A stretch of DNA of 64,000 nt from contig NZ_JAPPRC010000003.1 in the NCBI RefSeq assembly GCF_026672425.1, positions 1,160,501 through 1,224,500 of the forward strand, written 5' to 3'. Numbering within the stretch: position 1 is the first letter of the stretch; each line of letters opens with the position of its first letter. Shown here piece after piece: positions 50,271-58,763 of the stretch. Origin of the DNA: Pannonibacter sp. SL95. Its GTDB lineage: Bacteria > Pseudomonadota > Alphaproteobacteria > Rhizobiales > Stappiaceae. Made by a program: the position numbers and the translations under genes. The notes under the pieces were generated by a model that ran no database searches, was not told where the DNA came from, and saw nothing but the letters and a program-made list of their open reading frames with translations.

Positions 50271-50939
50271 TCACTTTCCTCCGCCAGCGAGCGGCGCATC
50301 GGCGCCGAACAGGCGGTAGAACCGGTCCACCGCCAGGCTTGCCTGACGGTCTACATCCAGATCCTTCGTGCGCGGCTTGTCGCCGAGGAGCTGGCGGATA
50401 TGCTGGTCGCGGACGGCCAGGCCATAGAGCACCTGATAGGCCTCCTCCGCGTCTTCAAACTTCAGGAAACCCCGGAACCGGCCAGCCTCGAGCAGGGCAC
50501 GGGCGCGGGTGGAAATCGTGTACTTGCCACGCAGCAGCAGCAGGCGGCCAAGGCGGGCATCCTCGCGGTTGGATTGCCCAATCGCCAGCCGGTTGAGCGC
50601 CAGCGAGGTTTCGCCGGTCAGAACGCCCAGAAGCTCGTGCACGAAGGCGGTCAGGTGGCTGCGGAACGTGACCGCGTCGGTCGCCGCGCCTTCGGAGGCA
50701 AAATGCACCTTGCTGGCCTGGTAGGAGACAACGGCAGCCAGCAGGCCGTCGCGGTCGCCGAACCACTTGTAGAGGCTTTCCTTGGAGCAGTTGGCGCTGC
50801 GGGCAAGACCTGCCGTGGTCAGTGCCTTTTCGCCGCCTTCAACGAGCAGCTTCAGCGCGCATTCCAGCACGGCCTGCTGGCGCGGGGTGAAGGCCTCGGC
50901 CTCATCCGGCAAGCTGTCGTGTAGGGCTGTGTGCGCCAC
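50271..50939 (-). CDS. TetR family transcriptional regulator
   Basis: A 222-residue repressor-type protein. The N-terminal DNA-binding domain (residues 18-65) reads RQQAVLECALKLLVEGGEKAL...LARSANCSKESLYKWFGDRDGLLAAVV. The ligand-binding helical domain follows, with no recognisable effector. It is directly upstream of ilvC on the same strand, so it may read into ilvC. A palindrome at 50959-50980 is a likely autoregulatory operator. Confidence 0.88.
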   Translation of the reverse strand: MAHTALHDSLPDEAEAFTPRQQAVLECALKLLVEGGEKALTTAGLARSANCSKESLYKWFGDRDGLLAAVVSYQASKVHFASEGAATDAVTFRSHLTAFVHELLGVLTGETSLALNRLAIGQSNREDARLGRLLLLRGKYTISTRARALLEAGRFRGFLKFEDAEEAYQVLYGLAVRDQHIRQLLGDKPRTKDLDVDRQASLAVDRFYRLFGADAPLAGGGK

Positions 50940-50958
50940 CGCGAACTCCTCTTCAATG

Positions 50959-50980
50959 TGTACCGTACCGTACGGTTCAT
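50959..50980. promoter_or_regulatory. Candidate TetR operator
   Basis: A perfect ACCGTACGGT palindrome (50967-50976) inside a longer GTACCGTACCGTACGG segment, 20-40 bases before the TetR start codon. The overlapping GTACCGT units could present more than one binding register. Confidence 0.55.
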
Positions 50981-51076
50981 GCTTCTAGGGCAGGATGGAC
51001 CGGCTCGTCAAGGGGGCAAGCAACGAAACGCTGGGGCATTGAAATGACGGATCCGACCGCTCAGAGACCCTCAGTT

Positions 51077-51204
51077 GTCTTCCCGGACGTAGCGAAGCGG
51101 AGATCCGGGACCGGAGAGCCAAGGTCTCACAGGTTTTAGCTTATGGACACATCGGTACCTCGACTCTCCGGTCCCGGCTCGGCGCTGCGCTTGGCCGGGA
51201 TGAC
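51077..51204. repeat. Intergenic inverted-repeat element, family 3, copy B
   Basis: Same arms as 48972-49098 (left TCCCGGACG...GACCGGAGAGCCAAGGT, right CTCTCCGGTCCCGGCTCGGC...GGGATGAC) with a diverged centre. It fills the gap between the TetR gene and the DJ-1/PfpI gene. Confidence 0.65.
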
Positions 51205-51333
51205 GCAGGTGAGGGGAATGTCTGTCGGCTGTCCGTTCGATCAAAAAGGACGCTGTAGTAGTGCCATAATACCCGTGGGCCGCGCGGTTTTGCTAGGGTT
51301 TGCGCCTACCGCTTTCAGCCCAGGGAGGACAGC

Positions 51334-51927
51334 ATGGCGGCCAAGAAGATCCTGATGATCACCGGCGATTTCACGGAAGATTACGAAACCATGGTGCCGT
51401 TCCAGGCCCTGATGGCCGTTGGCCATACGGTGCATGCGGTATGCCCGGGCAAGAAGGCTGGACAGACGGTGGCCACGTCGATCCATGATTTCGAGGGCGA
51501 CCAGACCTACACGGAAAAGCGCGGGCACAACTTCACGCTCAACGCGACCTTCGCCGACATCAATCCGGCAGACTATGACGCGCTGGTGATCCCCGGTGGC
51601 CGAGCCCCGGAATACCTGCGTCTCGATGCGGCGGTGCTGGCGGCAGTCCGGCACTTCTTCGAGGCCGATAAGCCGGTGGCGGCCATCTGCCACGGAGCGC
51701 AGCTTCTGTCGGCCGCGCGTGTCATCGAAGGGCGGACGGTTTCGGCCTATCCGGCCTGCCGGCCCGAGGTGGAGCTGGCCGGTGGCACCTATGCCGATAT
51801 CGCCATCGATGGCGCGGTGACGGACGGAAATCTTGTCACCGCCCCGGCCTGGCCGGCCCATCCCGCCTGGCTCGCCCAGTTCATGACGGCCATGGCGGCC
51901 GCCGACACGGCCCGCCAGGCTGCCTGA
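51334..51927 (+). CDS. DJ-1/PfpI family protein
   Basis: A 197-residue protein of the DJ-1/PfpI superfamily with the nucleophile-elbow cysteine in [21 protein letters not shown] and the glutamate-bearing [15 protein letters not shown]. Relatives include glyoxalases, deglycases and chaperones. GGGAGGA upstream supports the ATG. No partner gene is evident. Confidence 0.88.
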   Translation: MAAKKILMITGDFTEDYETMVPFQALMAVGHTVHAVCPGKKAGQTVATSIHDFEGDQTYTEKRGHNFTLNATFADINPADYDALVIPGGRAPEYLRLDAAVLAAVRHFFEADKPVAAICHGAQLLSAARVIEGRTVSAYPACRPEVELAGGTYADIAIDGAVTDGNLVTAPAWPAHPAWLAQFMTAMAAADTARQAA

Positions 51928-51990
51928 GACGGCAGAACCAGCGAGGGGCGCGCCATTGGGTGCGCCTCTAACTGGTGGTTATGCGACTGG

Positions 51991-52026
51991 GTCACCCCGG
52001 CTCTCGCGATGCTTGGCCGGGGTGAC
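51991..52026. repeat. Short palindrome (GTCACCCCGGC / GCCGGGGTGAC)
   Basis: A 36-base inverted repeat with 11-base arms, downstream of the DJ-1/PfpI gene. It resembles the ends of the larger repeat families and has no T-run, so it is more likely a repeat remnant than a terminator. Confidence 0.5.
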
Positions 52027-52164
52027 ACGGAACACGAACCTGAGACTTGCGGCCTCGTCCGCCAGATCCAGCCGGCGTCCTGGCGCGGCATTCGGCTCGA
52101 CAATGAGGCCGCTTTCGTTCCTGATGAGGGACAGGGGGCGGCTTTGATCCTGGGGAGGATACCG

Positions 52165-52542
52165 ATGTGCAAGCTGTTCATCAGCGCGGACCCGCAGCTT
52201 TGGGAGAGCACCACGCGGTCGCTGCGGATCGATGGCATGGTCACGAGCGTCCGGCTGGAGACGTTCTTCTGGACCGTGCTTGAGGAAATTGCCGGACGCG
52301 ACGGGATGAACGTGGTTCAGCTGATCACGCGTCTGCATCACGAATCGATCGACGCCGGGCATGACCTTGGCAACTTCACATCGTTCCTGCGTGTATGCTG
52401 TGGCCGCTATCTGGCCTTGCAGCTCAGCGGCCACGTGCCTCTTGATCGGCGCATTCCCATTTCAGGCATTGAACCTGAAGCGGTGTTCAAAACGGAAAGA
52501 GGGCGTATTCCTCTCGACAAAGGGGGATTGCGCGAACACTAG
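52165..52542 (+). CDS. Ribbon-helix-helix domain protein, longer RHH_4 form
   Basis: A 125-residue protein. The ribbon-helix-helix segment is TRSLRIDGMVTSVRLETFFWTVLEEIAGRDGMNVVQLITRL; relatives are widespread in alphaproteobacteria and sometimes misnamed as sulfotransferases. The start ATG 52165 is preceded by GGGGAGG at a good distance. The N-terminal MCKLFISADPQLWE is a characteristic family opening. Function unknown, probably DNA binding. It is the second member in this window, after the smaller one at 21732. Confidence 0.85.
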   Translation: MCKLFISADPQLWESTTRSLRIDGMVTSVRLETFFWTVLEEIAGRDGMNVVQLITRLHHESIDAGHDLGNFTSFLRVCCGRYLALQLSGHVPLDRRIPISGIEPEAVFKTERGRIPLDKGGLREH

Positions 52543-52589
52543 GATCTGCGGTTCTGTCCTGTGTCTTTCTTGGGCGGGAGCGCGGACCT

Positions 52590-52967
52590 ATGCATACCCT
52601 TCTTCTCATCGCAGCTTGCCTTGCGGTTCTTTTGGCGGCGGCACACAGTCTTCTCGGTGAACGGCTTGTCTTTGCCCGGCTTGCGCAGCGGCAGGCCCCA
52701 GGAAGCGCAGACCGTATGCCGGACCGCCACTACGCGGCGCTCCGCACCACCTGGCATCTGACGTCCCTGCTGGGTCTCGGATTTGCCGGGGTGCTGTTCC
52801 AACTGGCGGGGGACGACGTTCCTGATCCGCGCTTGCTGTTGCTGATCACCCTGCTTTTTATCGCGGCCTCGGTTTACTGGATCTGGGGTACGCGCGGGCG
52901 GCACCCGGGCTGGATTGTCATGGTCATGATCGCGATCTGCACAGCCTGGCAACTCGCGATCTCCTGA
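52590..52967 (+). CDS. Small multi-pass membrane protein
   Basis: A 125-residue protein with about four hydrophobic segments (LLLIAACLAVLLAAAHSLLG, TSLLGLGFAGVLFQLAG, LLLLITLLFIAASVYWIWG, GWIVMVMIAICTAWQLAIS). Short basic and Pro/Asp-containing loops join them. I do not recognise the family. The gene starts 47 bases after the ribbon-helix-helix gene on the same strand and may share its transcript. Confidence 0.7.
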   Translation: MHTLLLIAACLAVLLAAAHSLLGERLVFARLAQRQAPGSADRMPDRHYAALRTTWHLTSLLGLGFAGVLFQLAGDDVPDPRLLLLITLLFIAASVYWIWGTRGRHPGWIVMVMIAICTAWQLAIS

Positions 52968-53061
52968 CCGGGACGATCCGAAGTCGCCCCTGTTTTTGTC
53001 AAGATTAGCCCGCGACGTTCAGATAGGGTCTGACACGCATCAGACGCGGAGTTGAACGTAG

Positions 53062-53505
53062 ATGAAACGTATCGTGTTTGCGCTCGCAGTATGCGTCAGC
53101 GCCCTTTGGCCGTTGTCCAGTCAGGCGGCGAGCGAGGAAGAGATCTACGCCGAAGTCGAGAACCTTCTCGGCGACGCGGCCGGGCTTGATCCGTTCCTCA
53201 ACGAGCTGCGCCGGGCACTGGTGACCGGAACGGCCAAGGACGTCGCAAAGCTGACCGCCTTCCCGCTGCCGGTGAACAACAACGGCACATCCTTTGATGT
53301 CAAATCGGCCAAGGAGTTCGAGAAGAACTATGCGCGGCTGATCACCAAGGCGACCAAGGAGCTGGTCGCGTCCGCCGACTATACGGAGCTGTTCGTCTCG
53401 TCTGACGGCGTATCCATCGGCAATGGCGCGGTCTGGATTGCGCCGGTGTGTGACAACCAGTCCTGCAGCAAGAGCCATTGGGCTCTGGTGTCCGTGAACA
53501 ACTGA
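53062..53505 (+). CDS. Exported protein of unknown function
   Basis: A 147-residue protein with a cleavable signal peptide (MKRIVFALAVCVSALWPLSSQA, cut after AQA-like SQAAS). The mature part has a helical first half (EEEIYAEVENLLGDAAGLDPFL) and a beta-rich second half (SVSNGAVWIA-type), with one cysteine pair near the end (CDNQSC). The overall pattern is like a small NTF2-like fold, but that is a guess. It sits 16 bases before the DUF4087 gene. Confidence 0.75.
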   Translation: MKRIVFALAVCVSALWPLSSQAASEEEIYAEVENLLGDAAGLDPFLNELRRALVTGTAKDVAKLTAFPLPVNNNGTSFDVKSAKEFEKNYARLITKATKELVASADYTELFVSSDGVSIGNGAVWIAPVCDNQSCSKSHWALVSVNN

Positions 53506-53521
53506 AAACCGGAGAGCTGAC

Positions 53522-53890
53522 ATGCGCCGACTGCTTCTTGCCGCCCTGCCGCTTTGCCTTGCCTTCACCGCTGCCGAGGCCGCGCCGGAGAACCGCTGCG
53601 GTTGGGTCGTCAATCCGACGCCGGGCAACTGGTGGCTGACCGACCGCGACGGCGACTGGATCCTGGCCACCCAAGGCTCGGACCGGGAAGCGCTGGGCAT
53701 GGAAAACATCGGCGACATTTCCGCCGGGGACTACAAGGCCGTCAACGGCAACTATGGTTACGCCTGCGGCTGCATGAAGGTCGAAACCGAGGTGTCGGGC
53801 GGCCAAAGGCACATCACGGCGGTCTATTCCTTCAAGCAGGGCAAACTGGCCCAATGCTCCAAGGACAAGACCCTGCCACCCGTCGAGTGA
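53522..53890 (+). CDS. DUF4087 family exported protein
   Basis: A 122-residue protein with a signal peptide (LLLAALPLCLAFTAAEA) followed by the family core NRCGWVVNPTPGNWWLTDRD, ATQGSDREA and GNYGYACGCMKVETE. Three to four cysteines could form disulfides in the periplasm. GGAGAG precedes the start. It forms a small unit with the exported protein just upstream. Function unknown. Confidence 0.82.
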   Translation: MRRLLLAALPLCLAFTAAEAAPENRCGWVVNPTPGNWWLTDRDGDWILATQGSDREALGMENIGDISAGDYKAVNGNYGYACGCMKVETEVSGGQRHITAVYSFKQGKLAQCSKDKTLPPVE

Positions 53891-53928
53891 ATTGACTGAA
53901 ATACCGGCTGCCCTGTCCTGCGGCACCG

Positions 53929-55704
53929 TCAGGTCAGGGCAAACTGCCGGACCAGCTGGCGTGCGATTTCCTCGTAATAGGCCGGGCTGCCGTGAAGCCA
54001 GTCGTCCGTGTTGCCGGCCTTGAGTTTTTCCGAGATGAAACGGTCCTGGAAGCCGATGATCGTGATGTGGTCCCTCGCATTGTAGACGTCGCAGCCGAGC
54101 TCCCGGTAGACTTTCTCGGACAGCTTTTCATAGATAGCCCAGAGTTTCGTGTCCTGATAGCCGGCCAGATGCTGGGTTGGTGGGTCGGTCACGACGATGG
54201 TGCGAAATCCGAGATTGACGAATTTCTTGATGAGAACCATCTTTTCGCGATTTTCTTGCAGAAAATACTGAAAGAAAAGGTCATTCGTCAGCTTGCTGTT
54301 GTGTTCCTTCTGCAGCCAAGTCGACAGGAAGGCGACTGTTCTGTGGGTCTGCTGGCCGATGTTTGTGAGGACCGTCTTCTGGCCGCCTGTGTCCGTGCGG
54401 GGCGATGCGAGGAAGGGCAGGGTGTCGCGCCAGCGGCTGCGCGCCAGGGCGTTCTCCAGCGGCACCCAGAGTTCCTCCTCGTCCAGATGCAGCTCGTTGG
54501 ATGTCCAGGCCTTGCCGTTCATGATCATGCCCCCGGCGTGAGCGATGCCCAGTGCCCGGAAGGCGGTTGAAAGATGGCCCATGTGGCTGTCGCCGATCAG
54601 GCAGACGGAAGCGCCCGCTGCGTTGGAGGCGTCCGGTGCCCAGCTTTCCAGACGCACGTCATCGCAGAGGATCTCGTCCGCTTCCCGGTCGTCCGTCCTG
54701 GTTACACCGGATGCCGCTCTGGCCGGCTCGAGTTTGGCCACTTCCTCTGCGCTCGACGCTCCGATCCCAGCGCTGAATTGCGCCATGACATGGGCGACCC
54801 CATCGGGGGTGACGGTGCGCATGTTGGTGTCAAAGAAGCGGCCGCGACCGGGAAAGGCCGAAATGAGCTCGTAGGAGGGGAAGTAGTCCACCCCGTCCAT
54901 CGAGTGGGCGAGATCGCCTGCGACGGCGCGCAGCACCGATTTCGAATAAGTCGTGGCACTGACCACATGTTCGTCGCTTGCGGTTGCGGTCAGCGGCACG
55001 GGCGAGACGGTCAGAAGGATTTTCAGATCCGGATTGGCGGACCGGGCGAGTGCAATGGCCTGCGCCATGTCCTCCCGGACCTCATGGTAGCTCTGGTTCC
55101 AGAAGCTGGTGGTTGCCGGATCGAATGTGCCGCGAACTGTGCCTGGGCACATCGGATAGACGTGACCATCGCGATGCCGCCAGGATTCCGTCAGGCCGAG
55201 CGTGAAGATGAAAAGATCGGCTTGCCCAAGGCCCTCGCGGATGGCGGTGAGCGTTTCTGTCTGTGCGGCCGCGACTGCCTGCACACTGTCCAGTCCGTTC
55301 GCCGGAAGCATTGGCCGCAGCAGATCAAAGAAGCGCCCGTCTTCCTCGGCAACGTCCAGAATTGGCGCGCGGCTCGTCAGCGCCAGTTCCAGCCATTGCC
55401 GCAGGAGCGCGGCCGTATAGATGTTGCCAGTGCGGAAGGAGAAGACGCCGTACTGCCCATCCTGTCGCGCCTCCCGCGGGAGGTCGTCACCGGCGGGCTC
55501 CGTGTCGACCCAGGTGTAACCATTGGCGACCAGCCAGCGGCTGATGTGCTGCGCGAAACAGGATCCGGCTGTCAGGATCCGGGTCTGCGGCGAGATCGGA
55601 AAGCGGGGCCGCCACAGGTCCGGATAACTCACATTCCCGTCCTGCCAGTGCAGCCCGGTCTTCCAGAACCCGGACGGGGGCAGCTGCGTGTAAGGATGCG
55701 TCAT
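53929..55704 (-). CDS. GSCFA domain protein with a second SGNH-like domain
   Basis: A 591-residue protein. The N-terminal half (about 30-310) is the GSCFA domain, named from TAGSCFAQHISRWL. The C-terminal half carries a second hydrolase-like signature: CLIGDSHMGHLSTAF near 370 and, near the end, DDWLHGSPAYYEE, which has the D-x-x-H of SGNH hydrolases. GSCFA proteins are thought to act on polysaccharides or glycolipids. The tandem arrangement may mean two active sites or one split enzyme. No signal peptide is seen, so a cytoplasmic location is likely. Confidence 0.85.
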   Translation of the reverse strand: MTHPYTQLPPSGFWKTGLHWQDGNVSYPDLWRPRFPISPQTRILTAGSCFAQHISRWLVANGYTWVDTEPAGDDLPREARQDGQYGVFSFRTGNIYTAALLRQWLELALTSRAPILDVAEEDGRFFDLLRPMLPANGLDSVQAVAAAQTETLTAIREGLGQADLFIFTLGLTESWRHRDGHVYPMCPGTVRGTFDPATTSFWNQSYHEVREDMAQAIALARSANPDLKILLTVSPVPLTATASDEHVVSATTYSKSVLRAVAGDLAHSMDGVDYFPSYELISAFPGRGRFFDTNMRTVTPDGVAHVMAQFSAGIGASSAEEVAKLEPARAASGVTRTDDREADEILCDDVRLESWAPDASNAAGASVCLIGDSHMGHLSTAFRALGIAHAGGMIMNGKAWTSNELHLDEEELWVPLENALARSRWRDTLPFLASPRTDTGGQKTVLTNIGQQTHRTVAFLSTWLQKEHNSKLTNDLFFQYFLQENREKMVLIKKFVNLGFRTIVVTDPPTQHLAGYQDTKLWAIYEKLSEKVYRELGCDVYNARDHITIIGFQDRFISEKLKAGNTDDWLHGSPAYYEEIARQLVRQFALT

Positions 55705-55800
55705 AGCCTCTGCCCACTCGCTGGAATCGACAGCAAAAGGCTAGGGCAAATCAGGCCAACCGGCAAACCGGTTGGCCCATCCTCAAGCAGTCCTGAACAG

Positions 55801-56550
55801 TCAGATCTCGCCCATCGACCTGCGGAAGCGGCGGACGCTTTCGGCGAAGCCGTGGATCAGGGCGTCGGCGGTAAAGCCGTGTCCGATCGACATTTCGCGG
55901 ATGAAGGGCGCACGCTTGATCAGAGCGGGGATGTTCTCGACGGTGAGGTCATGACCGGCGTTGACACCAAGGCCGGCAGCACGGGCGGCTTCCGCGGTCG
56001 CGACGATCTTGTCCAGTTCGCGCTGGGCAGCGGCCTCATTGTCGTAGCAGCCGCCATAGGGGCCGGTGTAGATCTCGATCCGCTCGGCGCCGATCGCAGC
56101 GGCTTCCGCAGCCAGTGCCGGGTCCGGATCCAGGAACAGGGAGACAGTCACGGCCGCGTCGCGCGCAGCGGTAATGGCTTCCTTCAGCAGCGCCTTGCTG
56201 GCCGGGTCAAAGCGCCAGCCGTGGTCGGAGGTCTGCTGGTCCGCCGCATCCGGCACGAACAGCACCTGGTCTGGCCGCGCCTTCTCGACGAGGTCAAGGA
56301 AGTCAGGCGAGGGGTAGCCTTCCAGGCACAGTTCCTTGTGCGGGAACTGGTCCTCGATCAGTTCGGCAAGCTCGAAGACGTCTGTCTTGCGGATATGGCG
56401 CTCGTCGGGGCGCGGATGAACGGTAATGCCCTTTGCGCCAGCCTCCAGAGCGATGGCCGCAAGGCCGGTGACGCTCGGCCAGGGCAGGTCCCGGCGATTG
56501 CGCAGCATGGCGATGGCATTCACATTCACGGACAGGCGCGAGGCGATCAT
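55801..56550 (-). CDS. pdxJ: Pyridoxine 5'-phosphate synthase PdxJ
   Basis: Condenses 1-deoxyxylulose-5-phosphate with 3-amino-2-oxopropyl phosphate in vitamin B6 synthesis. The 249-residue barrel shows LSVNVNAIAMLRNRR, ITVHPRPDERHI, NLEGYPS-like LEGYPSPDFL, GLGVNAGHDLT and REMSIGHGF. SerC, an earlier enzyme of the same pathway, is encoded elsewhere in the window. The gene is monocistronic. Confidence 0.95.
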   Translation of the reverse strand: MIASRLSVNVNAIAMLRNRRDLPWPSVTGLAAIALEAGAKGITVHPRPDERHIRKTDVFELAELIEDQFPHKELCLEGYPSPDFLDLVEKARPDQVLFVPDAADQQTSDHGWRFDPASKALLKEAITAARDAAVTVSLFLDPDPALAAEAAAIGAERIEIYTGPYGGCYDNEAAAQRELDKIVATAEAARAAGLGVNAGHDLTVENIPALIKRAPFIREMSIGHGFTADALIHGFAESVRRFRRSMGEI

Positions 56551-56668
56551 GGGCGGGATTTCCGAAAAACAAGACGGGAAGGGGCAGCCAACAGACTGCC
56601 CCTTTGCCTAGCGTGACGAAATTCCCGGTGCTGTCAACCGCTTCCCTGTGCTTGCCGATGAGGCAATT

Positions 56669-57913
56669 TCACACGCGGTTGAGCAGGCGGGCGCGAACGG
56701 TTCCCGGGAGCTGGCGGATTTCCTCAAGGATCTCGACGCTGTTCTCCACCTTGCCATCGACATCGAGCACCACGTAGCCGGTTTCCTGAACCGTCTGCAT
56801 GTACTGGGCGTGGATGTTGAGGTTGTGGCGCGCGAACAGGTCGTTCAGGGCGCGCATGGCGCCTGGCACATTGCGGTGCACCTGAATGAAGCGGGTTGCA
56901 TCGGTGCCGCGCGGCAGCTGGACCTGCGGGAAGTTGACCGCGCCGAGTGTCGAGCCGACGTCGGAGTATTCGACCAGACGGCGGGAAACTTCCTCGCCGA
57001 TGCGCTCCTGTGCCTCTTCGGTGGAGCCGCCGACATGCGGCGTCAGGATGACATTGGGCAGGCCGCGCAGCGGGCTGATGAACTCGTCCGAATTGCCCTT
57101 GGGCTCGCTCGGGAACACGTCGATCGCAGCGCCGGCAATGTGCTTTGACGTCAGCGCTGCCGTCAGGGCGTCGATGTCGATCACCTTGCCGCGTGCGTTG
57201 TTGATCAGGAAGCTGCCGGGCTTCATTTTCGCCAGCTGCTCGGCGCGGATCATGTTGCGCGTCTCGGCAGTGTCGGGGACATGCAGCGAGACCACATCCG
57301 AGCGGCTCAGCAACTCGTCCAGCGTGTCGACCGGCATGGCGTTGCCGTGTCGCAGCTTGTCGGTCTTGTCGTAGTAGATGACCGTCATGCCAACGGCTTC
57401 GGCCAGAACCGCCAGCTGCGAGCCGATGTTGCCATAGCCGACGATGCCAAGGGTCTTGCCACGGACTTCGCGGGACCCGGCAGCCGTCTTCATCCAGCGC
57501 CCGGCATGGGCAGCCGTCGACTTTTCGAACACGCCGCGCATCAGCATTACGATTTCGGCAATCGTCAGCTCTGCGACGGATCGCGTGTTGGAGAAGGGGG
57601 CGTTGAACACCGGGATACCCCGCTCGCGTGCAGCGGACAGGTCAACCTGGTTGGTGCCGACCGAGAAGCAGCCGATGGCAACCAGCGTGCCGGCCGCCTC
57701 GATCACGTCGCGCGTCAGCTGGGTGCGCGAGCGGATACCCACCACATGCACGCCCTTCAGCGCCTCGATCAGGGCATCCTTGTCGAGAGCCTTGGTCAGC
57801 ATCTCGACGTTTTCGTAGCCGCTGGCGTCCAGAACGTCCTTGGCCGTGGAGGCGATGCCTTCCAGCAGCAGCCAGCGGATCTGGTTCTTCGGGCGGGACA
57901 AAACGTTGCTCAT
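56669..57913 (-). CDS. Phosphoglycerate dehydrogenase, short ACT-containing form
   Basis: A 414-residue protein resembling E. coli SerA: GKTLGIVGYGNIGSQLAVLAEAVG binds NAD, NNARGKVIDIDALTAAL and LTPHVGGSTEEAQERIGEE carry the catalytic residues, and a C-terminal ACT domain begins near 345. I chose ATG 57913, 9 bases after AAGG, over the ATG two codons upstream. Together with the 528-residue SerA at 45780 this is the second 3-phosphoglycerate dehydrogenase-type enzyme here; alternatively it acts on a different 2-hydroxy acid. It lies downstream of ilvBN but behind a terminator. Confidence 0.9.
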   Translation of the reverse strand: MSNVLSRPKNQIRWLLLEGIASTAKDVLDASGYENVEMLTKALDKDALIEALKGVHVVGIRSRTQLTRDVIEAAGTLVAIGCFSVGTNQVDLSAARERGIPVFNAPFSNTRSVAELTIAEIVMLMRGVFEKSTAAHAGRWMKTAAGSREVRGKTLGIVGYGNIGSQLAVLAEAVGMTVIYYDKTDKLRHGNAMPVDTLDELLSRSDVVSLHVPDTAETRNMIRAEQLAKMKPGSFLINNARGKVIDIDALTAALTSKHIAGAAIDVFPSEPKGNSDEFISPLRGLPNVILTPHVGGSTEEAQERIGEEVSRRLVEYSDVGSTLGAVNFPQVQLPRGTDATRFIQVHRNVPGAMRALNDLFARHNLNIHAQYMQTVQETGYVVLDVDGKVENSVEILEEIRQLPGTVRARLLNRV

Positions 57914-58105
57914 GGGCATCTGCCTTCCTGGTGGGACCGTCATGGTCAGCGTTCGGATGTGGCGCGGCGGGGGGCGGGAGGGCGCCCGGCCGGAGTCGGA
58001 GCTTCCTATATTGCCTCTGCCGCCATCCGTCTACCTGACTTCGGATCTACAACGCGCGATGCCGGAAACGGGCTTGCGGGCAGCGGACAACCATGGGCCG
58101 AACAC

Positions 58106-58143
58106 GAAAACGCCCGCCGGCGGCAACTGCGCTGGCGGGCGTT
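58106..58143 (-). terminator. ilvBN terminator
   Basis: AACGCCCGCC and GGCGGGCGTT pair over 10 bases around a GC-rich loop, followed on the minus strand by TTTTCGTGTT, just after ilvN. Confidence 0.85.
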
Positions 58144-58178
58144 GAAAGGCGTCAAGGCATTGAGCCGACGGACTTTTC

Positions 58179-58751
58179 TTACAGGCTTTCCGGTCCGCGC
58201 TGGACGGCGGCCACCCCGGTGCGGGAGACTTCTACAAGGCCAAGCGGCTTCATGATCTGGATGAACTGCTCGATCTTGGAGGTGCGGCCCGTGATTTCGA
58301 AGACGAAATGCTCGGTCGTCGCATCGATCACGGTTGCGCGGAACGCATCGGCAAGGCGCAGGGCCTCCAGACGCTTTTCGCCATGGCCTGCGACCTTCAC
58401 CAGCGCCAGCTCCCGCTCCAGCGGGGCGTCGATGCTGTTGAGGCGGGCCTGAACCGTCAGGTCGGTGACGCGGTGCACCGGGACCAGCCGGTCAAGCTGG
58501 TGGCGGATCTGCTCGATCACCATCGGCGTGCCGGTCGTGACGATGGTGATCCGCGAAAGGTGCGCCTCGTGTTCGGTTTCCGAGACGGTCAGGCTGTCGA
58601 TGTTGTAGCCGCGACCTGAGAAAAGGCCGATGACCCGGGCCAGCACGCCAGGCTCGTTATCAACCAGCAGCGATAGGGTATGGGTCTCGGTCTTGTCGCT
58701 GACTTCGGCCATGAAATAGGCCGAAGGCGCGTTGACGTTCTGTGCGTTCAT
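58179..58751 (-). CDS. ilvN: Acetolactate synthase small subunit IlvN/IlvH
   Basis: Regulatory subunit that gives acetolactate synthase valine feedback control. The 190-residue protein has the N-terminal ACT domain (THTLSLLVDNEPGVLARVIGLFSGRGYNIDSLTV) and a C-terminal domain (FVFEITGRTSKIEQFIQIM). It starts 12 bases after ilvB. Confidence 0.95.
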   Translation of the reverse strand: MNAQNVNAPSAYFMAEVSDKTETHTLSLLVDNEPGVLARVIGLFSGRGYNIDSLTVSETEHEAHLSRITIVTTGTPMVIEQIRHQLDRLVPVHRVTDLTVQARLNSIDAPLERELALVKVAGHGEKRLEALRLADAFRATVIDATTEHFVFEITGRTSKIEQFIQIMKPLGLVEVSRTGVAAVQRGPESL

Positions 58752-58763
58752 GTGTCTCGCTCC

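Noticed and set aside
54574-56616. 680-codon frame opposite the GSCFA and pdxJ genes
   Set aside because: It crosses two well-supported genes of the other strand and has no domain of its own.
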